From Axinella damicornis (taxonomy: Eukaryota; Porifera; Demospongiae; Axinellida; Axinellidae): a stretch of 64,000 nt of DNA. The notes beneath the pieces were generated by a model that saw only the letters and a list, made by a program, of their open reading frames with translations, did not search any database and had not been told where the DNA came from. A program made the position numbers and the translations under genes. Each line of letters begins with the position of its first letter. The first letter of the stretch is position 1. Shown in pieces: positions 1 through 10,500 of this stretch. The DNA is taken from assembly GCA_963931865.1 (NCBI GenBank), contig OZ007506.1, positions 10,975,301 through 11,039,300 on the forward strand. The letters run 5' to 3'.

Positions 1-154
1 TGATCAAACCTGTTAATTTTGATGTTGTTTATTGGGCTTGTAATTACCCCTGTAAGTTACCCCTTGTGCAATCTATAAGACTGTACCACCAGCAGAGTCC
101 ACACTCTATGCATGATCGCAAATATTTGATTCATACATGTCCCTTGTTCCCTAG

Positions 155-294
155 GTCCTGACGAGGATAGTCCACAGCCAATGGAAGTCCTCGAGTTTGT
201 CTGCCACTCTCCTCGGTCACTACACTTCCAGGCCTCTTACTTACATGACCTAGAACAGGCAGAGCAGTGGAAGGGAAGCCAGCGAACACACTAG
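155..294 (+). CDS. possible 3'-terminal exon of an unrecognised gene
   Basis: A consensus acceptor (CCCTAG at 149-154) is followed by an open frame of about 46 codons ending in TAG at 292-294. The product contains PQPMEVLEFVCHSPRSLHF and ends in QWKGSQRTH. I do not recognise the protein. The frame runs toward ESD, so this would be the end of a gene entering from the left and convergent with ESD. The support is only the splice site, the stop and balanced composition, so it could be chance. About 190 bp separate its stop from the ESD stop; that gap holds a short C-run at about 391-400 and no clear AATAAA. Confidence 0.4.
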
Positions 295-485
295 CCTCCA
301 GTCGACCCATATCATCACCTAGCTATATACTATTGCTTTTCCTGGCTCCTGTTGAGGACAACTACACACATGTATAGGCAACTGAATCACCCCCCCCCCC
401 TTCCTCTTTCTGTACTCTGAAAAACAATCATGTCACACATCACAAATTTCAATTACATAAGGTTGTCAAACTGTTCACAAGGAAG

Positions 486-1349
486 CTACACATTCAACAC
501 ATCTGCATGGTGTTTGACATGGTCGCCAATGAAAGTGGACACGAAGTAGTAACTATGATCGTACCCTTCCTGCATTCGAAGTACAACTGGCAGTTTTCGC
601 TCACGGCAACTCTCTACAAAATTCCCTGGCAGCAGTTGGCCTGGTTCAAGAAAACCATCCTCTTTGCCCTGATCTATGAGGATGTAGGAGAATGGTGGGC
701 CACTATAGCACTTGACAAGTTCTGTGGCATCCCAGTTCTTCCAGCTTTCTTGGTTTGATCCAAGGTATCCTGAGAATGCTTTCTGACCCCATTGACAGTT
801 GACTGGGTTGCAGATTGGAGCAAATGCAGACACAGACTTGTACATGGTTGGGTTTTTCAGAGCACATATTAGAGCTCCATGACCACCCATGCTGTGCCCG
901 GAAATGCCCCGTTTCTCAGGAATGACCGGAAAATTACTGGACACGAGTGAGGGGAGTTCCGTAGTGATGTACGAATACATGTTGTAGTTCGTCTTCCATT
1001 TTTCCTCCGTCGCGTCCACATAAAATCCAGCTCCAGTTCCAAAGTCCCACGAATCGTCTTCTCCCTCAATGTTGCACCCCCTGGGACTGGTATCTGGAGC
1101 TACAATAGCTAACCCGTGCTCGGAAGCGTATCTCTGTGCACCTGCCTTCGATATAAAATTTTGTTCTGTGCACGTTAGTCCAGATAACCAGTACAACACA
1201 GGGACCTGGCCAGATTCTGCCCGCGGTGGAAGATAGACGCCGAACTTCATGGCACACTTCAGCACCTCGCTCTGGTGCTCGAATACGCGCTGGAAGCCGC
1301 CGAAACACTTCGCGCTGGACACGAGCTTCAGTGCAGCCATTTCCGACAT
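486..1349 (-). CDS. ESD: S-formylglutathione hydrolase (esterase D)
   Basis: A complete 287-residue single-exon frame. The enzyme hydrolyses S-formylglutathione to formate and glutathione in cytosolic formaldehyde detoxification, downstream of class III alcohol dehydrogenase. Visible hallmarks are [13 protein letters not shown] near residues 54-66, the nucleophile elbow [11 protein letters not shown] with Ser153, [11 protein letters not shown] with the probable acid Asp226, and YDHSYYF with His265, spaced as in the alpha/beta-hydrolase triad of human ESD. Length matches the family (about 280). The ATG at 1349 gives [12 protein letters not shown]. It lies 218 bp from the divergent RPLP0 start. 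It is uninterrupted, while every other complete gene here has introns; the lack of stops and full length argue for a functional gene. The stop is at 486-488. Confidence 0.95.
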   Translation of the reverse strand: MSEMAALKLVSSAKCFGGFQRVFEHQSEVLKCAMKFGVYLPPRAESGQVPVLYWLSGLTCTEQNFISKAGAQRYASEHGLAIVAPDTSPRGCNIEGEDDSWDFGTGAGFYVDATEEKWKTNYNMYSYITTELPSLVSSNFPVIPEKRGISGHSMGGHGALICALKNPTMYKSVSAFAPICNPVNCQWGQKAFSGYLGSNQESWKNWDATELVKCYSGPPFSYILIDQGKEDGFLEPGQLLPGNFVESCRERKLPVVLRMQEGYDHSYYFVSTFIGDHVKHHADVLNV

Positions 1350-1567
1350 AATTAAGTAGCTACTGACGCATGCGCAGATGTTTTAGAATAAAAGCGAGCA
1401 CGTGGCCAACAGACCGCTTGTGCAGTCTTCCATCTTCCCTGATCTTTATTGTAAGTTTTGAACTTCTTTATGTACGTCGATTAGATCCATTGACTCTCTA
1501 TTGTATGGTTCTTCTTTCTTCAGGTATCTTTAAACCCGTAGTGGCAATCCTTGTCTCACATTTCAAG
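1350..1567. promoter_or_regulatory. divergent promoter between ESD and RPLP0, with probable RPLP0 5'UTR intron
   Basis: Only 218 bp separate the two ATGs, so both genes are probably driven from one bidirectional promoter. On the RPLP0 side a pyrimidine-rich stretch (CTTCCATCTTCCCTG near 1427-1441) resembles a 5' TOP start, as expected for a ribosomal protein mRNA. It is followed by a candidate 5'UTR intron 1451-1523 (donor GTAAGT, acceptor TTTCTTCAG) ending 44 bp before the ATG. No TATA box is evident. The transcription start is inferred, not seen. Confidence 0.55.
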
Positions 1568-4500
1568 ATGGGCAGGGAAGATAGGGCATCATGGAAGAGC
1601 AGATACTTCGTCAGACTTCTGGTGGGTTGTGTATGGAATTGAAAGTATACATAACATTGCAGATGATGATAAGGTGGACCTATTACAACAACTGACAGCT
1701 ACTGTTGATTGCTGAAACAGTCCATGCTGCCTTCCTTCTGATGCAACCGCTAAGAGTTAACAACACATACTGTGGATTAGTCTCATTCCCAGACCCTCGG
1801 AAAAAAGGAAGGTCTGCCAACACGTATGGCAATGCCATGTCCATGCAGGCTGTACAATCCGCACCAATCTAGCTGCAGAAATCAGATATGTCAAGTTCAA
1901 TCGCAGATGTGTGAACTCATCGATTCGGTGTACATGTACGGGATGACCATCAGGGAGAATAAAGTATGAAACCTTGATACCGAAGCACAGAGGGTAATAG
2001 AAGCTTTCATTTCTGTATTTATGTGCTTACCAGCCGGCTACTGTATGGCAAAAGCTTTCGTAATTTGACGGTTTGTACGGTGCAGCTCTCCACTTGCGGG
2101 CTAGTGCCTCACTGCCACACGCCAAAGCATAGAAATGGCTTGATCCAATGTCCAACATGTTCAAGCTAGTCTTTAGCTCACTATTATTTGCGGGTATTAA
2201 AAATTTGAACCTGCAAACAATAGTATTAGCAGCATGTGTCGTCACATGCTTGTGCATTAATTGGAGCGAGTCACAAGCTAGCCACGTACGAAGCGATCTG
2301 CGAAGGTAGTTTGCTGTATAGTAAGAATCAGAGGCTATCTACAAGAGACCTGAGACATTCTGCTGATAAGTGACCTGTTGCACTAGCCTTTACCAGAAGA
2401 CTGAGCAACGCGGTTGCCAGATTAGCGCCAGCAGCTCGGGTGAGTTAAAACGCTAAAATTAATACTGGCCAATTGAGTCCGCTACATGCCCAATTCCAGG
2501 TAGTTGTACTACTGTACATGCAGCTATTAGATGCACACACCTCCAATTATCAACACGAGTGTAAGCAGTTACTCGTGAGTGTGTCAACGATTGAATTCCT
2601 CTTGGACATGGCATTGCCATATATGTTGCTAGACCCTTTCTCACATTTTTCTGAGGGGGCTGGGAACGAGACTAACTCAGAATTGGTTTGATCTTCAACC
2701 TCTTGTCTCAATCCTCTACCTTCAGTCTCTCTTTGATGAATACCCAAGGGTTTTCATTGTGAATGTTGACAATGTGGGCTCAAACCAGATGCAGCAGATT
2801 CGTATTTCTCTGCGTGGGAGGGGCGTGGCCCTCATGGGGAAGAATACAACCATTCGGAAGGCTATTCGAGGCCATATTGACCAGAACCCCAACCTGGAGA
2901 AGATCCTTCCACACATTCGTGGCAATGTGGGTTTTGTGTTTACCAAGGAGGATCTGAATGACATCCGGGATCTCATCGAAGCAAACAAGGTCTGTGTATC
3001 CCTCTTCCTTCCCCCCAGGGCAGGCTGGCATTAGCCTTGTTCCCAGGTGCTCGGTAATTGGGGAGAAGAGAGCCAGTTTGCGCATGCGTGGACTGTTATA
3101 CTAGTCTGTGTTGCACGGCCATACATTACTGAAACACGGGAGTCGTCTACAAGGCACAACCAAGCCTTGCTGTACGCCCTCGGTAAGGTCAGAAAGCTAG
3201 GAATGGTGCCGAGGACGAACAATTGACAGCAATACAGCACATTTGTATGGTTACATACAACCAGGTCGAATTTTCTATGGGGTCTTACCAAGTCTGTATC
3301 ATGCTTCACGTCCAACTTTGGAAAGGCAGAAGCAGTGTATTGCCGTCCACAGACTTCGAAACCATGGCAGCTTGCATGATGCTGGAGTCGTATGTTTTAC
3401 TGACTATTTGTCCGTGTTATTTATGATTCTTCGGAGAATGTAACGGAAACTGCTCGCGCATGCGTGAACAGTGGATACTAGCTGCTGGCGCTCTTGTAAC
3501 TAGTGCCTAGGAACGGGGCTAGGCTGGCATTTGCCTTCAGCTTCTGTTCTGTACGCTTGTAGTACCGACACTTTAGAGAGTTGCTATACATGTACTCCTA
3601 CTCTCCCCTCCCTCACATATGTTTAATAGGGATGCAAATAAAATTTAAACGGAGCTATTTAATGATATTCATGATGATTCTGGCAGCCATTTGGGTCAGA
3701 CCATGTCACGTGTCAGCATACAACCAAAGTTAGCTACAGTTGGCTTCACAGGTACCAGCGGCACAGGCACACCCTCCAACACACAGGAAAAATACTAAGT
3801 AGGCTGTTAATGATATTCATGATCTACAAAATAAGACAGATTACGTCCCTTGTTGCAGTCACAGTAGGGTAAGAGGTTCAGTGCTCAGTTCAGCTATAGC
3901 TTGCTTATCTCTGAACTTTTGTCCCACATTTCGGATCTTTCTCTAGTCTCATTAAACTTTTGATGTACTACCACTTAAATGCCCAGTCTGTACATGCACA
4001 TCTTACTGAAGCAAGACCATGTAACCACCATACAGCAGAGTGCATTACAGTCGGCCATCAGCCATATTCCGGGCGAAGCGCTGATATGGCCGTCCACTGA
4101 CTGTTCTACGCTGACATATTGGCCGGTCAATTTAATACGCAGTGGGAAGGCACACAGTGAACATAGCTTGAGCCTACTTTATTACTAATTCTTAGTTCTG
4201 ATTGTATGTATTCACAGTCCTGATTATGTAGTCTTACATGTATATGTAGGCATGTTATGTAGTCACAGTCATTATGTAATCACAGTCTGTGTAGGTATAA
4301 TATTATTCATGAAGCTGCGAAACCAAAACCTATTAGCACTTTTGTAGTGATACCTCTGGGTGCTGGTTTCACAGTTATTGTGTCACAGACATACATACTA
4401 GGTACATACCTACCCTCAGATTACCACCCCACACCGAAAGATCATAAGCCTAGCTTCCCGTCCGGCAATTTATTAGTGTCAGATCATGTCCGACCAATAC

Positions 4501-7500
4501 CGGTGTTGATCTGACATTATGTCTGCCCATGTATAATGCCCACTGTGCAGTGATTCACACTTGTATCTCAATCATCACCCCCACCCCACAACACCAGGTA
4601 GCGGCCCCAGCCAAGGCAGGAGCGTTGGCTCCCATTGATGTGTTTGTTCCTCCTGGTAACACTGGCCTTGGCCCTGAGAAGACCTCTTTCTTCCAGGCAC
4701 TCTCCATCGCCACCAAGATCTCCAGGGGAACCATTGAAATCTTGGTGAGATTTGTCCAGCTGAGCTATCTGGGGGAGGGGGATATTTAGCAAGAAATGGT
4801 TGTGTGTTGTTCGAGCTGTTCGCTTAAGCTTGCAACTGCCAAGGACATCTAGCTTGCAAATCCGTTCTTGTTCTGCTCTGAGTAAGTATTAATTGTCATG
4901 TGACCAATACGGGCTTGGAAAGTTAATTAGTGTCACCAACATTCTGGCAACAGCCCCAGAGACCTGTCTGTTGTGGCCATATTTTTCCCCTGCGAATATC
5001 TGGCCTGCAACACTACCAGGGTTTCTTTTAGGGGGGGGGGGGGACTGTGATTCCGCCGCCCCCCCCCCCCCCCCCCCCCCCCCGAACGATTTTCTAAAAG
5101 AAACACTGGACTACCCCCCATGCACAGATGCATACTTCCATCCTCCCCCACAGAGCAGTGTGCATCTGATCAAGAAGGGGGAGAAAGTTGGAGCTTCAGA
5201 GTCCACCCTACTCGGTATGCTCAAGATCTTCCCATTTTCGTACGGCCTCAAGATCTTACAAAGTAAGTCACTTTCCTCCCTCCCATCCCCCTCTCACTTT
5301 CGTACCTTTCCTTCCCCCTCTCCCTCTCACCATCTCTCCCTCCCCTTCCCCCTCTCCCTCTCACCATCTCTCCCTCCCCTTCCCCTTCCTCCTCTCGCCG
5401 GCTCTCCCCCCTCCCCCCTCTCTTTCTGTCCTATGATAGTGACCATCCATATACAGCTACCTTATCTTACCGTTTGGCGGGAAATTTCGCACACCACTTA
5501 CTTTTGTTCCCATGAAACGTGAGGCAGCTCTATATATATGCATGCTAACTTCCTGGCTCTGACATTGATACTTCCAGCCTATAGCAGCTTTCTGTCCATC
5601 CTAGTCCCTTGGTACGGCATTTCCACCAAAAAAGGCATGCAGGTACAGGCCTAGGTGTATGAGTGAAGTTTGGTGGGGAAGATTCCATGGCATTCCATGA
5701 TAGAATGGTGCGATTCTCTCCCCGCTTATGGAATGTGTACGAGACATTCCTGCAGGACCAACAATCATGTTGAAGGGTCCCCTAACAAGCTCAAGCGAGT
5801 TGCCCAAATAGCACATTCGAATGTTTCAAACTGGTGGAAATCATGAAGCAGGAGCAAATAGACGTGGAAGGATTGAACTAACGAACAGCTTTAGGACTAC
5901 GAATATAATATTATTAGAGCAATTCTGCACATGCTATCAATAATAAAACCTTTCAGAATACAAGTAGGCGAAATGGCACAATTTAATTATTAGTAGGCGA
6001 AATAGGAGTTAGGCAAAATGGGAGTTGGCGAAGTGACACCAATCTTGATTCTTTGAAAATATTACACTCCTGGTAGGGGAAAAATTGTGCCGCGTAAATA
6101 ATAATAATTAAACCTCATACATGTAACTCGCAGGAAAGGCCTACAAAGATTCTGACTACACCGTTGTGATCGCTATGATGCAGTTAGACAAACACATAAT
6201 AATTGTGCTGAAACTCACCTTGGTGGTGGAGATACAAACGCTTTTTTCATGCCGTCGGCCGCCATTGCCTGATCGCTCTCTTTGACGTTGGTTGCCAGTA
6301 CAGTCTAACGAAGGTCCCACAAAGATTCTGATCGCGCAGCCGTAATCGCTGTCGTTCACTGACGCTTACATGCCAAAACTCACTGCGCTGGCAAAGTTGT
6401 AAGTGCTGTAATAACTTCATGTCTGGATATAAGAGAATTTGTACTTGCGAAAAATTCATTGCATGCCCCCCTCCCCCCCCCCCCCCCCCCCCCCCCACAC
6501 ACACACACATACACACAACCACACACACACACCCACCCACCCACACTGACACACACACTAGTCTATGACAGCGGTGCTGTGTTTGAGCCCAGTGTTCTCG
6601 ACATTTCAGAAGATGATCTCATCAAGAGGTTCATGGAGGTCAGTGTACACTTTTTGCATATCAATGGATCTAGGAGTGCATACTAATACATGTACATGTA
6701 ACTAGTGAAGTCCTGTAGTGATCCCTTTTGCCGCACTCGATCAGACCATAATTGTTTGGGGCCTTCGTTGGGCTGCTCCAATTGCTGCTAATGATTGGGA
6801 TGAGTTGATGGGTAGCACCAGCCTCGTTCTCAGGCCTTCCACACCTCCAGCTTTTGATCGCTTCTAGTGTGCAAAAATGGAGGGGGAAGGCCTGGGGAAT
6901 CTTCTCACGTGATACGCGGCACAGCTGACGTCACGGATTCCAGACGCAATGGCTTATTTACATTCCCATCCACAGCTACAGAGAAGCTAGAAAACTGAAA
7001 CAAGTTTCAGAGAAGAGGTAGGTCCTACCTGTAAAACATATCCAGGTTCGAAGCAAAACCGCTCAGGGATAGCTGTGATACAAGGGGTGAAACTCCAAAT
7101 AGTGCCGTCTTTTCGCTCCACGGGAAGATTGCGTCATAGCTGGGCATTTTCACGTTTGTCACTCGGCAGCCCTTTGGAGTCATGCCTTGTAGCCGGGTAC
7201 AGTTGCGGTCAAAATAAAGTTTACGTTCTGTAATCGTAGAAGATCGTTCTACGGTGCGAAAACGGTTCAGAAAACGGTGTCAAATTATTATTACGTCAGC
7301 GTTTATCGCATCGTTTTTACGGTACGCAAGCGTGATAAAACGTTTAACGCTTACAGCGGATGCAGCCTATGTCCGACGCTGTTCTACCTGGGTTATGTTT
7401 TAGACCCTGGATCTCTCTCCCTGGTGGTCTTTGCTCGATGTCTGCAGCTTTCGCAGAACCGGAGATACAGTAGCGGTCAATATAAAGTTCCCGTAATGTA

Positions 7501-10500
7501 AGCGGATTACAAGCGTAACGTACTTTATGGCTTCCGTAAGGCAAGGGGCGGACTTTACGCAAAATTAGCGTAATTACGCTACTGTTTACAGAGCGCTAGC
7601 GTACTATCACGTATGCCGATACTAAACGGCATTATATCGTCGTCGTTCCTGGGCAGCAGCGAACAATTCTTGGTTATGCACTAGTGGAAGGTTGCAGCTT
7701 CAAGCCAGGCTTTGTCCTGTTGCTGTAGCTTGTGTAATTTTGCGACGCCGCACGCAGAACGCGGGCATGTGATCGATCGACAATCGTACGATCGTGTTTC
7801 CAGGTGGCACTGCTTGTTGCGCTACCTAGCTTGCTAGGATCTGGCTAAAACGTACGTATGAGCTGTAGCAAGGACCTACCTAAAGGCAAGTGGTATCTTT
7901 GTGTCAGCAGCGTTCCTCAACTTGCAAGAGCAGCTGTAGTTGGTGCACGTGGCGAAAATTTGTCGAGTCAGCTAAAACGTACCGTACTACACAATGTAAA
8001 CGTAGGTGTACAGTAATTTTAGTACGCTTGCACAGTAGTCACACCGTATTACGCTTACGCTACGGGAACTTTATATTGGCCGCTACTGTACAGCGGCAAT
8101 GCGATCGATCGCTGCCGAAACCCCGCCCACCAAGGCGAAAGTTGTTGGAACTTGCATATCCTTCGAAAGGTTTGGCTGATTTTTAAATATGCCTTATTGG
8201 AAGGCATTGACTGTACGCTGGCGTTTGCCCCTTGTCTGTAGCTTACTTGTAACCGGAGATAAAGATCGACAAGCCTTGCCGCTTACTCGCGATGGCAATA
8301 ATTGCTGAGTCAGCAACCGTAGTACGACAGATTGTGCAATAACGGAACTGACCGTAGAACGATCGTAGAACAATCGTTGTACGATCACGGAACGTAAACT
8401 TTATTTTGACCGCTACTGTATGCTTCATACGCTCGGTGTAGCTCTCAGTTGGCGCTTGTCCCATCTTCGTAGCTAGCGCAGAATGCAAGATCAGTCTCGT
8501 ACATGACCCTGACTGTTGATATGAGGCGTGACGATGTATGACGGTCGTGCCGCGCATCACGTGAGAAGATTCCCCAAGCCTTCCCCCTCCGTTTTTGCAT
8601 ACTGGAAGCAATCAAAAGCTGGAGGTGTGGAAGGCCTGGGAACGAGGCTAGGGTAGCACCATGATGCAATAGCTTTCGGTTATGCTAGCTTGGGATGCTT
8701 ACTGTATCTTTGTGGCTTTTTAGAGAACTTGTTTTATGTGAACAAGGTAACTGTTATCAGCCTGTGATACTGTTACTCCCATATATCACTGTTACTCTTT
8801 ATCAATGTGTTTTGATTCTTATCACCACTGTCGATGCAAGTTCTCTAACTGCTCTTCTGTAGAAGTACCAGCAGTGCAAAATGGGGGGTTATGATCGAGA
8901 GACTATGGTGCATGAAGTACTCCTTAGTGCTCCCATATCACTGTTACTCTTGTAAACTGCTGAGTATCTATTGGTACACACTTATAGCTACTGATTGTAT
9001 TCTACATGTACATACATGTATTATACCTCTGCAGGGTGTTCTCAACGTGGCTGCAGTGTCCCTACAGATTGGCTATCCAACAGTTGCCTCTGTGCCACAC
9101 TCAATTGTCAATGGATTCAAGGTGACACACCCCCAGATGTGAAATTTAGGTAGACCCAGACAGTGTAGTAAGTTGTTTGAGACGGGCATTTCAGTTGAAT
9201 AACGTACAGGCCAGAATGGGTTGGCCCAGTGTGATGTGTTCCGGCGGTGAATCAATTGTTTATAGTGCTGACATTGAACAGCTCATATGCATGGTATGTA
9301 GTCTACATGTATCTCTGCACATGAATGAAATTGAAAGTTAGTTGATATATCCAGGATCAGGGTTTGCGATAACAGCCTGACACTGATGATTTCTTATCAA
9401 TTTTGTCCTAATGTCCGACCACTTTAATTACACTGCTATACGGTGGCCAATAGTTCATAAAATATTATCAAGACAATTCTTGGGTTGTGCCTTTCTGTCG
9501 GTACACGTTGTAGTGAAGGCAAACACAAAATATTCATGTGTTGTCATTCTGCAATCAGATTCAGGCACCAGAAATCCACAGCTTTACCTGTGTGAATGTT
9601 AATACGAGGCGTTCTCTTGCCTGTATTTTGAGGAGAGAGCCTGAGCATGGACTCTATCATACCTACAAGTAGGCCTTGTTCGCCTACGTGTGTAATTCGG
9701 CGCCGGACAGCTCTCCGTCAGAGCTGCTGCTCCCCGATAGCGTCCGCTGCTGCTTCTGCTCCCCGATTGCATCGATCCGCTTCAACTGGTGTTCCCCGTT
9801 TGCGTCCACTTGTGAGCTAGCTGCTTCAGGTGCTACTCCCCGATTGCGTCCGTTTCAACTGCTCCCCGATTGCGTCCGCTTCGACTGTTGCTCCTCGATT
9901 GCGTCTGCTGCAAGTTCAACTGCTGCTTTGGCTTCACCTGCAGCTCCCCGATTACGTCCGCTTTGACTGCTGCTCACCGATATTGCATCCGTCAGCTGTT
10001 CTAGAAGCTTCCAGCTAGCCCATGCCCAATGTTCTCGAACATTCTTCGTGGAGTTCGAGGTTCAATGGTACGAAGATCGCGTGTCACTAGTCTAGTCCCG
10101 CCCCACGAACTTCCCACTTCCGTTACACACACGCAAACACACGGTTAAAATCTTAATGTATTGATAGTTCAGGCCCTAGTTGCAATGGGGCATATGTGTG
10201 AAGAGTTTGTAGCCTGTGCTTTAGTCTCGGAACCAGACTCCCAACCCAAAGGGGACGCTGTAAAACGTGGAATACGGAATAACGGAATAACGGAATAACT
10301 TTTTATTGACCGGAAATGAAATTTAGAAAATATGCTTTGTTCTTTGCCGCCCCGTCACGTGTACTAGTATCATGCATGCATGATCGAGGGATCCGGGAGC
10401 TGCGCTGCGAGATCGAACCACTGCTAACTGTATCTGGACTTACATGTAGCTGCTCTAGCTCTGCAAGCCCTGAAGGCCCCGCTCGCTTGTACCCTAGCCT

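Larger units (their letters stand above)
6819..8650. mobile_element. outer MULE-like element (1.8 kb) containing two nested elements
   Basis: The left arm starts CAGCCTCGTTCTCAGGCC; the right arm ends GGCCTGGGAACGAGGCTA. The arms match for about 100 bp, including a TTGATCGCTTCTAG-type segment. The 9-bp repeat GGGTAGCAC flanks it at 6810-6818 and 8651-8659. It sits in RPLP0 intron 5 and encodes no recognisable transposase. Its length is inflated by the 7200-8418 insertion; without it the element is about 610 bp. Confidence 0.78.

Noticed and set aside
1777..2683. Possible MULE-like element bounded by TAGTCTCATTCCCAGACC and GGGAACGAGACTA
   Set aside because: The ends resemble the family, but flanks show no 9-bp repeat, so these may be ends of two different elements.
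4893..5522. 209-codon frame across RPLP0 exon 4
   Set aside because: Mostly intronic poly-C and CT-rich sequence; only 5154-5262 is coding, in the frame shared with P0.
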